DNA of 64,000 bases from Alphaproteobacteria bacterium (GCA_030041335.1 JASHOB010000175.1:17242-81241); one strand, 5' to 3'. Positions 1 to 9,204 are shown, numbered from the stretch's first letter. Notes: generated from the sequence alone by a model not told the origin. Program-made: numbers and translations.

Positions 1-432
1 GACGCGCTTCAGCCTGATCTTGATGCGGCCATCGACGGCGACGAGATGATGCGTCGTCCAGGCGGCGTAGAAATCCTGCCTGTCACCCCGGCTCTCGACA
101 TAGTGCATGGGCGTCCAGGTCTCGTAGAGATTGGCCGCCTCGTCGCGACGTTCGACGCGCGGTACCTGCAAGAGATGGTGACAGCGGCTCCGGGGCTTCT
201 GGCTATAGGTGCGACTGCCCTTGAGGCGCTCGACCCGGATCTTCAGCAGCAGCCGGTCCTCGTACATCAGCGAGGCGGTGTGCCGCGGATCGGTCTGACC
301 CCATTCGAGCGGCATCCAGTAATGCGCATCGTCCGTGAAAAGGTCGAGCCACTCCTCGAAGCGCTGCTCATCAAGGAGGCGCGCCTCGCCGAGGACAAAA
401 TCGCTGAGTTCGCGATCGCTCGGTGCCGCCAT
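1..432 (-). CDS. Aromatic-ring-hydroxylating dioxygenase, beta (small) subunit, 3' end cut off
   Basis: The reading frame opens with ATG at 432 and runs off the left edge, giving the first 144 residues of a protein that is usually about 160-180 residues. The N-terminus matches the SnoaL-like cone fold of dioxygenase beta subunits: an acidic helix, then FTDDAHYWMPL, then a basic stretch around RVERLKGSRTYSQ and a strand ending HYVESRG. The subunit is structural, holding the alpha3beta3 hexamer together, and has no metal site. The start lies 4 bases after the stop of the alpha subunit, so the two genes are surely one transcription unit. The substrate is not readable from the sequence. Family assignment is firm; the C-terminus is unseen. 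Confidence 0.85.
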   Translation of the reverse strand, partial: MAAPSDRELSDFVLGEARLLDEQRFEEWLDLFTDDAHYWMPLEWGQTDPRHTASLMYEDRLLLKIRVERLKGSRTYSQKPRSRCHHLLQVPRVERRDEAANLYETWTPMHYVESRGDRQDFYAAWTTHHLVAVDGRIKIRLKRV

Positions 433-436
433 GCCG

Positions 437-1747
437 TTACATGCTCATGGTCATGAAATGCGCCCAGGCGCGGAAATGGTCGCGCATCAACCGCTCGGAG
501 GTTCCGGTAGTCACGTCGTCGTTGCGGCGGATCTCGTCGGGCGCGTAGAGGCGCTGCAGATTGAGCCACTCGTTGCCGTCGCATGCGAGGCCTTCCTGCT
601 GCCGGCGGTACATCTCCAGGTCGTCGTGGCCGACCACCGAGGTCGGCGCGTTGACCAGCCGGTTGTACATGCAGGTTCGTTCCAGCAGCAGATCGGGGGC
701 GCCGACCAGGCGAAAGGTCCAGGATTCGACCAGCGTACGATCAACCGCGAGCGGCCTGAAGATGCGCAGGAGCTGGATCGGCCCCTTGATCATGACATTG
801 GGGTAGTAGACGGTATTGTGGCGGTTCTCGCCGAGAATCGCCTGCGCGCGCTCGGCACCGTAAGCCTGTGCCATCTGCTCGGCATAGCCGGGCACGGCCG
901 AATAGTCGGAATGGATCGAGTGCGAAACGCCGGTATGGCCGTGACCGTGCTGCCAGACGCGGATGCCCATCTTCTGGAAGAAGTCGTAGGAGCTCATGAA
1001 GGGCGCGTAAATCTCCACCGCCATCGGCTTCGCGGTGCCGGCCGGCGCGCTCTTCCAGACCGCAACGGCCGTGCCGGCCGAGGATTCGTGCACGATCATC
1101 GGATGCATGGTATCGGTCTGATTCTCCACCAGCATCTTCCAATTGCAGTCGTGCCGGTACCGCAGCACGCCGCCCGCGACCTCGAGCCGTCCGACCGGCG
1201 AGCGATCGATCATGTTGTCGAGGCTCGAAAGCGATGCGCCGAAGAACTCCTCGAAACCCGGTCCGACGGTGCCGAGCTTGGCGAAGACGAAGCCGCGATA
1301 ATTGTGGACATGCGCGACTTGGGTCATCCCGCGCACCGCGACGCTGTTCTCGAAGCCGGTATTCTCGTACTCGGCACGCAGCGGCACCGCCAGCAGGCTG
1401 CCGTCGGTGCGGAAACTCCAGGCGTGGTAGGGGCAGCGGAAAAAGCGACCGGTGTTGCCGCTTCCTTCGGTCAGCCGTGTGCCCTTATGCGGACAGCGAT
1501 TGTAGAAGACCCGCACCGCGCCATCGTCGCTGCGCACCATGATCAGGGGCTGTGTACCGATGGCGGTGCTGAAATAGTCGCCTTCATGTGGCACCTGGCT
1601 GTCATGGCCGACATAGTTCCAGGTGTTGACGAAGAGATGGCGCATTTCGAGCTCGAACAGCTCTGGGTCGATGTAGAGGTCGCGATGAACCTCGGTCTCG
1701 CGCACCAGCGCCGCGACCGCCGACTTGTCGCCGCGATACTTGCTCAT
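437..1747 (-). CDS. Aromatic-ring-hydroxylating dioxygenase, alpha (Rieske) subunit
   Basis: Catalytic large subunit (436 residues, normal family length) of a Rieske non-haem iron oxygenase that inserts O2 into an aromatic ring. The Rieske [2Fe-2S] ligands are C85-x-H87 and C105-x2-H108. The mononuclear iron histidines are H215 and H220 in a D-x2-H-x4-H motif, with N209 and D212 in the usual bridging region. No ferredoxin or reductase gene is visible, so electron donors must be encoded elsewhere or left of the window. A perfect 27-base inverted repeat lies 11 bases before the start codon. The gene is divergent from the racemase-like gene and the Liv transporter, suggesting that the oxygenase substrate is what the transporter brings in; that link is inference. 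Confidence 0.93.
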   Translation of the reverse strand: MSKYRGDKSAVAALVRETEVHRDLYIDPELFELEMRHLFVNTWNYVGHDSQVPHEGDYFSTAIGTQPLIMVRSDDGAVRVFYNRCPHKGTRLTEGSGNTGRFFRCPYHAWSFRTDGSLLAVPLRAEYENTGFENSVAVRGMTQVAHVHNYRGFVFAKLGTVGPGFEEFFGASLSSLDNMIDRSPVGRLEVAGGVLRYRHDCNWKMLVENQTDTMHPMIVHESSAGTAVAVWKSAPAGTAKPMAVEIYAPFMSSYDFFQKMGIRVWQHGHGHTGVSHSIHSDYSAVPGYAEQMAQAYGAERAQAILGENRHNTVYYPNVMIKGPIQLLRIFRPLAVDRTLVESWTFRLVGAPDLLLERTCMYNRLVNAPTSVVGHDDLEMYRRQQEGLACDGNEWLNLQRLYAPDEIRRNDDVTTGTSERLMRDHFRAWAHFMTMSM

Positions 1748-1758
1748 GCACCGCTCCC

Positions 1759-1785
1759 GTTGAGGCCGCTCGAAGCGGCCTCAAC
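1759..1785. promoter_or_regulatory. Perfect 12-bp inverted repeat in the divergent promoter region
   Basis: GTTGAGGCCGCT, three bases CGA, then its exact reverse complement. It lies 11 bases upstream of the dioxygenase alpha ATG, inside the 162-base gap separating it from the racemase-like gene. Next to it (about 1785-1804) is an AT-rich near-palindrome, TTTAA-GAT-TTAAA flanked by CGC and GCG. The pair could be regulator binding sites, or the GC-rich one could form a hairpin in the dioxygenase leader. No cognate regulator gene is seen in the window. Confidence 0.6.
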
Positions 1786-1909
1786 GCATTTAAGATTTAA
1801 AGCGTTCGGCCTGTCAATTTCGCCCGCCGCGGCGGACGACCTTGACTTGGCCTTTCCACAAATTTTAGGCTTGAAACGTTCTCATGTGCTCGAAAAGGGC
1901 GGGTTTTCC

Positions 1910-2698
1910 ATGCGGCTCCTGTGGCAGAGCTTCGTCGACGCGACGCAAAACCCGGCCTACCTCGAGAGTCTCGCGACCTATCTCAACGACATCGCCGCGC
2001 CGGGGACGTCGGTCGAGGTGAGAGGCCTGTCGCCCCCCGACCGCGATTTCAGCCGCCTCACCGAATTCCGCTGCGCCATCATGGCGGTCGATGCGGCGCT
2101 CGAGGCCGAAGAGCGGCAATTCGACGGCTTTGTGATGGGCCATTTCCAGGATCCGGGCCTCTACGAGGCGCGATCGGCGGTGCGCATGCCGGTCACGGGC
2201 ACCGGCGAAAGCACGTTGCATTTCGCGGCCCAATTCGGCCGTCGTATCGGGTTGGTGTCGATCGACCCGGTGTTCGAGGTCTGGCATCACGAGCAGGCCG
2301 AGCGCTACGGTCTCGGCCAGCGCCTTGCCGGCGTCACCGGCCTCGGCGTCGTGCCCGAGGATTTCGCCGCGGCCTTCGCCGGCGATGAGGCGGCCTTCAG
2401 CCGCATGCTGGCGCAGTTCCTGGCCTGTGCCGAGCCGCTTGTAAAACGAGGCGCCGATATCGTGGTGCCGGCGGGGGTGCTGCCCAGCCTGTTGCTGGCG
2501 CGCGAACGCGGCCTCGCGGTCGGCCACGCGCCGGTCGTCAATTGCGCCGCGGTTGCGCTCAAGACCGCGGAAATGGCGGTGGCGCTCTACCGGCTGAACG
2601 GTCTCGAGGCAAGTCGCGGTCCCAGCTTCGCCCTCGCCCCGGCACGGGCGGTCGCGGATTTTCGCGCCTTCGTGGCCCGCGGCTTGCGCCTGGATTGA
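1910..2698 (+). CDS. Asp/Glu/hydantoin racemase-fold protein lacking both catalytic cysteines
   Basis: 262 residues, the usual length for the Asp/Glu/hydantoin racemase superfamily. ATG at 1910 begins MRLLWQSF, the typical first strand; longer readings of the frame are not family-like. The segment GHFQDPGL (77-84) aligns with the ACF-D-DPGL motif of hydantoin racemases, with H78 in place of the first catalytic Cys. VVPAGV (185-190) aligns with LGCAGM, with A188 in place of the second. A two-cysteine racemase mechanism is therefore unlikely. Related folds include maleate isomerase and arylmalonate decarboxylase, which use one or two Cys. It begins the plus-strand unit leading into the Liv transporter, so it may process the imported compound. 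Confidence 0.8.
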   Translation: MRLLWQSFVDATQNPAYLESLATYLNDIAAPGTSVEVRGLSPPDRDFSRLTEFRCAIMAVDAALEAEERQFDGFVMGHFQDPGLYEARSAVRMPVTGTGESTLHFAAQFGRRIGLVSIDPVFEVWHHEQAERYGLGQRLAGVTGLGVVPEDFAAAFAGDEAAFSRMLAQFLACAEPLVKRGADIVVPAGVLPSLLLARERGLAVGHAPVVNCAAVALKTAEMAVALYRLNGLEASRGPSFALAPARAVADFRAFVARGLRLD

Positions 2699-2726
2699 CC
2701 GTGGGCGAGCGGTGACAACGAGAATG

Positions 2727-2732
2727 AGGAGG
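2727..2732 (+). promoter_or_regulatory. Shine-Dalgarno AGGAGG that decides the start of the binding protein
   Basis: AGGAGG lies 9 bases before ATG 2742 but only 3 bases before the in-frame ATG 2736, and downstream of an in-frame GTG at 2712. Start 2742 also gives the cleanest signal peptide. Confidence 0.7.
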
Positions 2733-2741
2733 AAGATGGCA

Positions 2742-3890
2742 ATGAGATGGTATCGGTCGAGCGCAGCCATCGCGGTGGCGGCGATCATGGCAGCAGGAAC
2801 CGCCCGCGCCGACATCACGGTCGGGTTCGTGACCTCGCTCAGCGGCCCCGGCTCGTCGATCGGCATTCCCTACGGCCGCGGCATGGACGCCGCCTATGCC
2901 TATGCCGACACCGTCGACGGCCAGAAAATCAAGCTGGTTCGGCTCGATGACGGCACCGATCCTTCGACCGCCGCGCGCGACGCCCGCAAGTTGATCGAGG
3001 ACGACAAGGTCGACATCCTCATCGGCACCGCGACCACCCCTTCGGCCAGCGCCATGATGGCGGTGGCCAACGAATTGAAGGTCCCGATGATCTCGCTGTC
3101 ACCGCTCAAGGCGAGCCAAAGCAGCGATGCCTGGGGCATCTCCGTGGTGCAGCCACCGCCCCTGATGGTCAGCGTCCCCGTCGAGCGGATGGTACGGGAC
3201 GGCGTCAAGACCGTGGGCTTTATCGGCTTTTCCGACGCCTGGGGCGACCTCGTCTATGGCGGCGCCAAGCGCGCCGCCGATGCCGGTAAGATCAAGCTGG
3301 TCGCAACGGAGCGTTATGCGCGCACCGATACCTCGGTGACGGGCCAGGCCTTGAGGATCTTTGCGGCCCATCCCGACGCGGTGCTGATAGGCGGTTCGGG
3401 AACCCAGGCCGCTCTGCCGATCCTGGCGCTGGCGCAGCTTGGCTATAAGGGCAAGTTCTACGGCACGCCGGCGCTCCTCAACGCCGACTTCATTCGCCTT
3501 GGCGGCAAGGCGGCCGAGGGCGTCGTCGTCTCGGCGGGGCCGGTGATGGTCGCCGCGCAGCTTCCCGCGGACCACTATGCCAAGAAGATCTCGTTGACCT
3601 TCTTCGACGCCTATAAGAGGGCAACCGGCCAAGTCAGCACCAACGCCTTCTCGCCCTACGGCTTCGATACCTGGGTCCTGTTCCTCGACGCCGCCAAACG
3701 GGCGTTGACCAAGGCGAAGCCCGGAACCCAGGAGTTCCGCGCCGCGCTCCGGGATGCGATCTTCGCCACCAAGGGCGTCGATGGCACCAACGGCATCTAT
3801 AATTGCCATCCTGGCTCGGCCTATTGCTCGGATCAGCGCGGCCTGGTGTTGGTGCGGCTGGTCGACGGCAAGTGGACATACGCCCCGTGA
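2742..3890 (+). CDS. Branched-chain-type ABC transporter, periplasmic substrate-binding protein
   Basis: 382-residue type I periplasmic binding protein of the Liv (HAAT) family. Residues 1-23 are a Sec signal peptide ending in TARA before DITVGFVTSLSG, the usual first strand and binding loop. The two-lobe fold is evident from repeated Rossmann-like segments (DGTDPSTAARDARKLIEDDKVDILIG; AHPDAVLIGGSG; AEGVVVSAGP). A C-terminal pair of cysteines could form a disulphide. Liv-type binding proteins in soil bacteria often bind aromatic acids or amides rather than leucine, so the ligand should not be assumed. Downstream are both permeases and both ATPases in the same direction. Confidence 0.92.
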   Translation: MRWYRSSAAIAVAAIMAAGTARADITVGFVTSLSGPGSSIGIPYGRGMDAAYAYADTVDGQKIKLVRLDDGTDPSTAARDARKLIEDDKVDILIGTATTPSASAMMAVANELKVPMISLSPLKASQSSDAWGISVVQPPPLMVSVPVERMVRDGVKTVGFIGFSDAWGDLVYGGAKRAADAGKIKLVATERYARTDTSVTGQALRIFAAHPDAVLIGGSGTQAALPILALAQLGYKGKFYGTPALLNADFIRLGGKAAEGVVVSAGPVMVAAQLPADHYAKKISLTFFDAYKRATGQVSTNAFSPYGFDTWVLFLDAAKRALTKAKPGTQEFRAALRDAIFATKGVDGTNGIYNCHPGSAYCSDQRGLVLVRLVDGKWTYAP

Positions 3891-3919
3891 TCGCGGCGCG
3901 CTGACCGGACCATCGATCG

Positions 3920-4963
3920 ATGAACGCCCAGATCGCGGCCATCCTGGCGATGGATGGGATCGCGACGGGCGCGATTTATGTGCTGATCGGGATCGGCTTC
4001 GTCCTGATCTTCGCGGTGACGCGCGTGATTTACGTGCCGTTCGGCGATATCGCCGCGTTCACGGCCTTGACGCTGGCGGCGCTCGAGACCGGTCATGTGC
4101 CGGGCACGGTCGGACTGGTGATCGGCCTCGCCGTTCTTGCCACCCTGCTCGAAGTTGCGGCAAGGCTGCGCGCGCGAAGGCTGGGCGGGCTACCCCGCGC
4201 CATGCTGCTGACGCTGGTCCTGCCGCTCGTGCCGGTGCTGGCGGCGTGGCTGGCCGCGGGCCGCGATCTGGGGATGGCCGGACGGGTCGCACTTTCGCTG
4301 GCGCTGATAATGCCGGTCGCGCCGCTCTTGGACCGCATCGTGTTCCGGCCGGTCGCCGACGCGTCGGTCTTGCTGCTGCTCACCGTAGCGGTGGTGCTGC
4401 ATTTCGGGCTTGTCGGGCTCGGCTTGCTGTTCTTCGGACCCGAGGGGGTGCGTACGCAGCCCTTGACCGACGCGATGTTCACGGTCGGCGGCATGAATTT
4501 CTCCGTGCAAACCCTGCTGATCGTCGCCGCCTCGATCGTTTTCAGCGGTCTCCTGTTCCTGTTCTTCGAATTCACGCTCGCGGGCAAGGCGCTGCGCGCC
4601 ACGGCAGCGAACCCGACCGGCGCCCGGCTCATGGGTATCAGGCCGGCGACCACCAGCACCATCGCCTATGTGCTGGCGTCGCTCCTGGCCGGCATCTCCG
4701 GCATTCTGATCGCACCGGTGACCACCATCTTTTACGATTCGGGCTTCCTGATCGGGCTCAAGGCATTCGTCGGCGCGATCATCGGCGCGATGGCGAGCTA
4801 CCCCCTAACGGCCGCAGGTGCGATCTTTGTCGGCCTTCTCGAAAGCTTCGCCTCGTTCTGGAGCAGCGATTTCAAGGACGCAATCGTGTTCGGCGTGCTG
4901 ATCCCGGTGCTGCTCTGGCGCTCCCTTGGCTTCCGCGAAAGCGAAGAAGAAACCGAAGAATGA
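3920..4963 (+). CDS. Branched-chain-type ABC transporter permease, LivH family
   Basis: 347-residue inner-membrane permease with about eight hydrophobic segments. The first carries the family's typical DGIATGAIYVLIGIGFVLIFAVTRV, and the conserved cytoplasmic coupling stretch GKALRATAANPTGARLMGI lies at about 220-240. It is longer than most LivH proteins (about 290-310) because of a basic, Arg-rich insertion near residues 75-95. The stop TGA overlaps the next start in an ATGA arrangement, showing translational coupling to the LivM-LivG fusion. Confidence 0.92.
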   Translation: MNAQIAAILAMDGIATGAIYVLIGIGFVLIFAVTRVIYVPFGDIAAFTALTLAALETGHVPGTVGLVIGLAVLATLLEVAARLRARRLGGLPRAMLLTLVLPLVPVLAAWLAAGRDLGMAGRVALSLALIMPVAPLLDRIVFRPVADASVLLLLTVAVVLHFGLVGLGLLFFGPEGVRTQPLTDAMFTVGGMNFSVQTLLIVAASIVFSGLLFLFFEFTLAGKALRATAANPTGARLMGIRPATTSTIAYVLASLLAGISGILIAPVTTIFYDSGFLIGLKAFVGAIIGAMASYPLTAAGAIFVGLLESFASFWSSDFKDAIVFGVLIPVLLWRSLGFRESEEETEE

Positions 4964-6729
4964 CTGCGCGCCGTCTGCGGCTGCTTGGTGTCGTCGCCGT
5001 GGCGCTCTTTGCCTTGGCGCCGGCGCTGGTCAGTCCCTTCAGCGTCACCTTGCTCAATTTCATCGGCATCTATGCGCTCGTGGCGCTCGGGATCGTGCTG
5101 CTGACCGGGGTCGGCGGCATGCTGTCCTTCGGCCAGGCGGCGTTCGTCGGCGTCGCCGCCTACGCCACCGCGTGGGCGACGACGGCCCACGGGTGGTCGC
5201 CCTGGCTTGGCCTGATCCTGGCGCTGGTGCTGACAGCGGCGGTGGCGACGGTCGTCGGATCGGTGACGCTGCGCCTCGGCGGCCATTTCCTATCGCTCAG
5301 CACCATCGCCTGGGGACTCGCGATCTACTTCCTCTTCGGCAATATCGACGCGCTCGGCCATTTCACCGGCATCAGCGACGTGCCGCCGATCGCGATCGGT
5401 GCGCTCAGTCTTGGGAGCGGTGCGGCAATCTTCTATCTGATCTGGGGCGTGCTGATCGCGGCATGGCTCCTCGCGGCCAACCTGCTCGATGCGCGTCAGG
5501 GGCGGGCAATCCGTGCGTTACGCGGGGGCCGGATTCTGGTCGAAAGCCTCGGCATCGACGCCTTCCGCATCAAGCTCGCGACCTTCGTTCTGGCGGCGCT
5601 GTTATCGGCCCTGTCGGGCTGGCTGCAGGCCCATATGACGCGGTTCGTCAGCCCGGCGCCGTTCGACGCTACCGCCGGCATCTTCTATCTGCTGATGGCC
5701 ATGGTGGGCGGCATCGGCGCTCTCGGCGGCGCGGCCGTGGGCGCGGCCATCGTGACGTTGTTGCGCAACAGCATTCAAGACTACCTGCCGCTGGTCGCGC
5801 CGGGCGTCGCCGGCCAACTCGAGATTGTTGTGTTCTCGGTAATGTTCATCCTGTTGCTGCAGCGCGCGCGGACCGGTCTGGTGCCGCTGGCTCTGCGCTA
5901 TCTGCCGGCCGCCAAGCCCGCGCCGGTGGTCGACGCCCGGCCGCTGCCCCGGCGACCCCAGCCGCCCCGGGGCGAGCCGGTGCTCCGCGTGGAAGCGCTG
6001 TCCCGGCGGTTCGGCGGCCTGGTTGCCGTCAACCAGGTCAGCTTCGCACTCGGGGCCGGTGAGATACTGGGACTGATCGGCCCCAACGGCGCCGGCAAGA
6101 CCACGATGTTCAACCTGATCACCGGTGCGCTGCGCGCGGATGGCGGACGTGTGCTGTTCTGCGGTACCGACATAACCCGCACCCCGCAGCGTCACATCGC
6201 GCGTGCCGGCATTGCCCGCACCTTTCAGCACGTCAAGCTGCGGCCCGCCATGTCGGCGCTCGACAACGTGCTGCTGGGCACCTATGCGCGCACGCGCGCC
6301 GGCTTTGTCGCGGGCGCCCTGCGGCTCGACCGCGGCGAGGAAGCGCAGGCTCGGTTCGAGGCGATGCGGCAGCTGCGCCGGATCGGCCTGGCCGATCGCG
6401 CCTTCGACCCCGCGGGCGCGCTCCCGCTCGCCAATCAGCGTCTCCTCGAGATCGCGCGCGCGCTCGCTGCCGATCCGGTGCTGCTGGTCCTCGACGAGCC
6501 GGCGGCGGGCTTGCGGCGCCTCGAGAAGGAGGCGCTGGCACGGCTGCTCGTGGCGCTGCGCGGCGAGGGTCTCACCATCCTCCTGGTCGAGCACGACATG
6601 GACTTCGTGATGGGTCTGGTTGATCGCTGCGTGGTGATGGATTTTGGCGCCAAGCTGTGCGAGGGCGTCCCGGTCGAGATCCGGCGCGATGTCCGCGTCC
6701 AGGAAGCGTATCTTGGGAGCGTCGCCTGA
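4960..6729 (+). CDS. LivM-LivG fusion: ABC permease and ATP-binding protein in one chain
   Basis: 589 residues. About 1-310 is a LivM-type permease with the usual [16 protein letters not shown] segment, and about 340-589 is a LivG-type ATPase. The ATPase has Walker [10 protein letters not shown] from G374, Q-loop FQHVKL, Walker [12 protein letters not shown] and switch LVEHDMDF. The ABC signature is degenerate: LPLAN stands where LSYGQ is usual, losing the conserved Ser and Gly. Fused Liv proteins are known, and fusion fixes the subunit ratio. The degenerate site would be paired with the consensus site of LivF. The start overlaps the LivH stop, and the stop overlaps the LivF start by one base. 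Confidence 0.92.
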   Translation: MTARRLRLLGVVAVALFALAPALVSPFSVTLLNFIGIYALVALGIVLLTGVGGMLSFGQAAFVGVAAYATAWATTAHGWSPWLGLILALVLTAAVATVVGSVTLRLGGHFLSLSTIAWGLAIYFLFGNIDALGHFTGISDVPPIAIGALSLGSGAAIFYLIWGVLIAAWLLAANLLDARQGRAIRALRGGRILVESLGIDAFRIKLATFVLAALLSALSGWLQAHMTRFVSPAPFDATAGIFYLLMAMVGGIGALGGAAVGAAIVTLLRNSIQDYLPLVAPGVAGQLEIVVFSVMFILLLQRARTGLVPLALRYLPAAKPAPVVDARPLPRRPQPPRGEPVLRVEALSRRFGGLVAVNQVSFALGAGEILGLIGPNGAGKTTMFNLITGALRADGGRVLFCGTDITRTPQRHIARAGIARTFQHVKLRPAMSALDNVLLGTYARTRAGFVAGALRLDRGEEAQARFEAMRQLRRIGLADRAFDPAGALPLANQRLLEIARALAADPVLLVLDEPAAGLRRLEKEALARLLVALRGEGLTILLVEHDMDFVMGLVDRCVVMDFGAKLCEGVPVEIRRDVRVQEAYLGSVA

Positions 6730-7442
6730 TGGCGCTCTTATCGCTCGAGAACCTTTGGGTGTCCTACGGCAAGGTCGAGGCGGTGCGCGGCGTCTCGCTC
6801 GCGATCGAGCCGGGAGAGATCGTCACCGTGATCGGTCCGAACGGCGCCGGCAAGACAACGCTGCTCTCGGCCGCGATGGGGCTCTTGCCCTCGCGCGGTG
6901 CCATGACCTTCGACGGGGTCGATCTGCGCCGGCTCGATATCGAGGCGCGGGTCGAGCGGGGCTTTTGCCTGGTGCCGGAGACACGCGAGCTGTTCGCCAA
7001 TATGAGCGTCGCCGACAATTTGCTCCTTGGCGGCTATGCCCGGCGGCGCGATGCGGCCGGCCGGCGTCGGGCGCTCGACGAGGTCATGGAGCGCTTCCCG
7101 CGTCTCGCCGAGCGGCGCACGCAGCCCGCCGGCACGCTCTCAGGCGGCGAGCGGCAAATGCTGGCGCTGGGCCGCGCGCTGATGGCGCGGCCGCGCCTTC
7201 TTCTGCTCGACGAACCGAGCCTCGGACTCGCCCCGCTCATCGTACGCGAGGTCTTCCACATCATCGCGTCGCTGCACGGCCTGGGCGTGGCGATCCTGCT
7301 GGTCGAGCAGAATGCACGCGCGGCGCTGGAAACGGCCGACACGGGCCATGTACTCGAGGCCGGCGAAATCGTCCATTCCGGTCCGGCCGCCGCGCTGATG
7401 AACGATCCCAAGGTCGCGGCTTCCTATCTCGGCGGCCGCTGA
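6729..7442 (+). CDS. Branched-chain-type ABC transporter ATP-binding protein, LivF family
   Basis: 237-residue ATPase of normal LivF length. Walker [10 protein letters not shown] starts at G36, followed by signature [15 protein letters not shown], Walker [12 protein letters not shown] and switch LVEQNAR. All catalytic motifs are consensus, unlike those of the LivG half of the preceding fusion, so this subunit probably supplies the active hydrolytic composite site. ATG overlaps the upstream TGA (TGATG). The 3' end overlaps the convergent EthD-like gene by 19 bases, marking the end of the importer operon. Confidence 0.94.
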   Translation: MALLSLENLWVSYGKVEAVRGVSLAIEPGEIVTVIGPNGAGKTTLLSAAMGLLPSRGAMTFDGVDLRRLDIEARVERGFCLVPETRELFANMSVADNLLLGGYARRRDAAGRRRALDEVMERFPRLAERRTQPAGTLSGGERQMLALGRALMARPRLLLLDEPSLGLAPLIVREVFHIIASLHGLGVAILLVEQNARAALETADTGHVLEAGEIVHSGPAAALMNDPKVAASYLGGR

Positions 7443-8134
7443 AAATCCAGCACGCGCGTTGTCATCGGGTAGTGTGTCACTGGCCCGGCATAAGGCGGGA
7501 ATCGGTGAAAATCAGCGCGCATCTCGTGCCGTACCGGCGAATTGAGCGCCGCGCGCAGCGCCGCCTCATCGTCGAACACGACCTTGTTGCGCTGCAGATG
7601 CGCGACACGTCGCGCGGACAAGGTGCTGCACCAGTCGAGCCTGGTGTAGAGCTCGAGTTCCCGCAGGCCCGGCAGGCGCACCATAAGCGGCGTATGGTTG
7701 GCGATGTAGTGGCCGAGCCAGGCCGGCGCGTCCTCGGCCTCGCCCTCATAGGAAACCAGATAGGTGCAGCACCGAGATATCGGCGTTTGCGCATCGGCGA
7801 CGGGAAAGGTCCGGGCCAGCATCGCCTGCTGCGTCGCCTCGGCGCCGGCGAGGCTCGGAAACGCATTGGCGGACAGAATCTCGTGGAGACCGCCGCCATC
7901 CACCAGAGCGGCTTCGAGTGCCGCGATGTCGGGGAAGTAGAATTGAAGCGTCAACATCGGCGGCGGCCCGTCATCGAGGTGGGGATCGTCGGTGGCAGCG
8001 GGGGTGAACGCCAGCGCCTTGGCGAGACCGGGTAATGCCGACGCGAGCGCGTGGAGCCGCGACCATTCGGCCTCACTAAGGACGATGTTCGGGCGCCCGG
8101 GGTGCTCGAAGGACAGGAAGAAGCTTATATCCAT
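7424..8134 (-). CDS. EthD-domain-like protein (dimeric alpha-beta barrel), function unknown
   Basis: 236 residues with two similar halves. Each has a hydrophobic strand, a helix with DIAALEAAL or DEAALRAAL, and a second strand ([24 protein letters not shown]). This matches the duplicated ferredoxin-like EthD domain found in many catabolic clusters, where some members act as decarboxylases or isomerases and others as accessory proteins. No signal peptide or metal motif is visible. It lies downstream of the hydrolase gene on the same strand with a 26-base gap, so the two are probably co-transcribed. The Shine-Dalgarno is weak, and the exact role is unknown. Confidence 0.7.
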   Translation of the reverse strand: MDISFFLSFEHPGRPNIVLSEAEWSRLHALASALPGLAKALAFTPAATDDPHLDDGPPPMLTLQFYFPDIAALEAALVDGGGLHEILSANAFPSLAGAEATQQAMLARTFPVADAQTPISRCCTYLVSYEGEAEDAPAWLGHYIANHTPLMVRLPGLRELELYTRLDWCSTLSARRVAHLQRNKVVFDDEAALRAALNSPVRHEMRADFHRFPPYAGPVTHYPMTTRVLDFQRPPR

Positions 8135-8160
8135 GGTAGGCTCGATTGCCTGGCGGGGCG

Positions 8161-9039
8161 TCAGCGCGCCGTTGCGGCGATCTGGCGCAAGGCAGCCCGC
8201 CCCAGGATGCCATAGGGATTGGCCAAGGTCTCGATCACCTCGAAATGATTGTAGCCGTCGAGGATCAGACTCTCGATCCGCTTTCCTGCCGCGGCGACGG
8301 CGGCCGAGAAATCCCGCGCCTGCCGGACGAATTCCGGCGTCTCGAGGGTGCCGCTGGCGATGATGAGCGGCGCACGCAGCCTGGCAACGTGACGTTGTGG
8401 ACTGAAGTCATGTTCCATCGCGTCGTCGAGCTTGACATAGGAGTTGCGCACGGACAGCCGGATCGGTCTCAAATCGTAAACGCCGCTGGCGCATAGCCCC
8501 CCTTTGATGACGTCCGCGGGCAAACCGAATTCGCGCCAATCCGTGGTCAGTAGGACGGCCGCGAGGTGGCCGCCCGAGGAATGGCCGGCGAGGTAAAGCC
8601 GATCGGGATCGCCGCCGAAACCGGCGGCATTTTTGTAGAGCCAGGCCAGCGCGCGGCGGAGCTGGTCGACCATGGTGGCGAGGCCGTCGGCGGCATTCTG
8701 GACCGAGACGAAATCGAGCACCGCAAAATGGATTCCGGCGCGGACGAAGGGTTCGGCCGGGAACGCGTAGTTCTCGGCAAGACCCCCGCGCCACGCGCCG
8801 CCATGGACGAAAATCTCGACGGGAGCGTTTGCTTCCGCGGCCCGAAAGACGTCGAGTCGCTCGATCTCGGTTGGGCCGTAGGCGAACTGTCGCGGCGGGC
8901 CCAGATGCCGCCGCGTCAGTTCGCTGGCGCTGATGTAGCGGCCGAGAAGCTGATCGCGATTGGCCGCGTAGACCGTCTGCTCGTAGGCCGCGTCCAGCGC
9001 CGCCTGATCGTAGTCGAGAAAGACCTTGGGGCCCGCCAT
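8161..9039 (-). CDS. Alpha/beta hydrolase, kynurenine-formamidase/carboxylesterase-like
   Basis: 292-residue cytoplasmic alpha/beta hydrolase. Oxyanion loop HGGAW is at 79-83, the nucleophile elbow GHSSG at 152-156 gives S154, and the catalytic His is probably in GYNHFEV near residue 262. HGGAW and the N-terminal half resemble arylformamidase-type and BD-FAE-type enzymes that cleave N-formyl amides or esters. GGAG sits 7 bases before the ATG. Together with the EthD-like protein and the ring dioxygenase it suggests breakdown of an N-substituted aromatic compound; the substrate is a guess. Confidence 0.82.
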   Translation of the reverse strand: MAGPKVFLDYDQAALDAAYEQTVYAANRDQLLGRYISASELTRRHLGPPRQFAYGPTEIERLDVFRAAEANAPVEIFVHGGAWRGGLAENYAFPAEPFVRAGIHFAVLDFVSVQNAADGLATMVDQLRRALAWLYKNAAGFGGDPDRLYLAGHSSGGHLAAVLLTTDWREFGLPADVIKGGLCASGVYDLRPIRLSVRNSYVKLDDAMEHDFSPQRHVARLRAPLIIASGTLETPEFVRQARDFSAAVAAAGKRIESLILDGYNHFEVIETLANPYGILGRAALRQIAATAR

Positions 9040-9204
9040 GACTTAACTCCAAAATGTCGGTGTTGACCTGCCGCCTGCGGCCGCAGCAGATTTGGCCTCC
9101 CTCCGCGTCGGCTCTCACAAGCCCAGCAGACGCCGATATCGCAGATAGATAGCCAAAATCCCGTCTTTCGCGTCGTCTCTCAGGCGCACCGGCTTCGGGC
9201 CGTA

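Noticed and set aside
335..1909. Long plus-strand frame continuing upstream of the racemase-like gene
   Set aside because: It is the complement of the dioxygenase alpha gene; high GC keeps it open. Only the part from ATG 1910 looks like a protein family.
1865..2866. Long minus-strand frame opposite the racemase-like gene
   Set aside because: No recognisable domain, and composition typical of an antisense reading of a high-GC gene.
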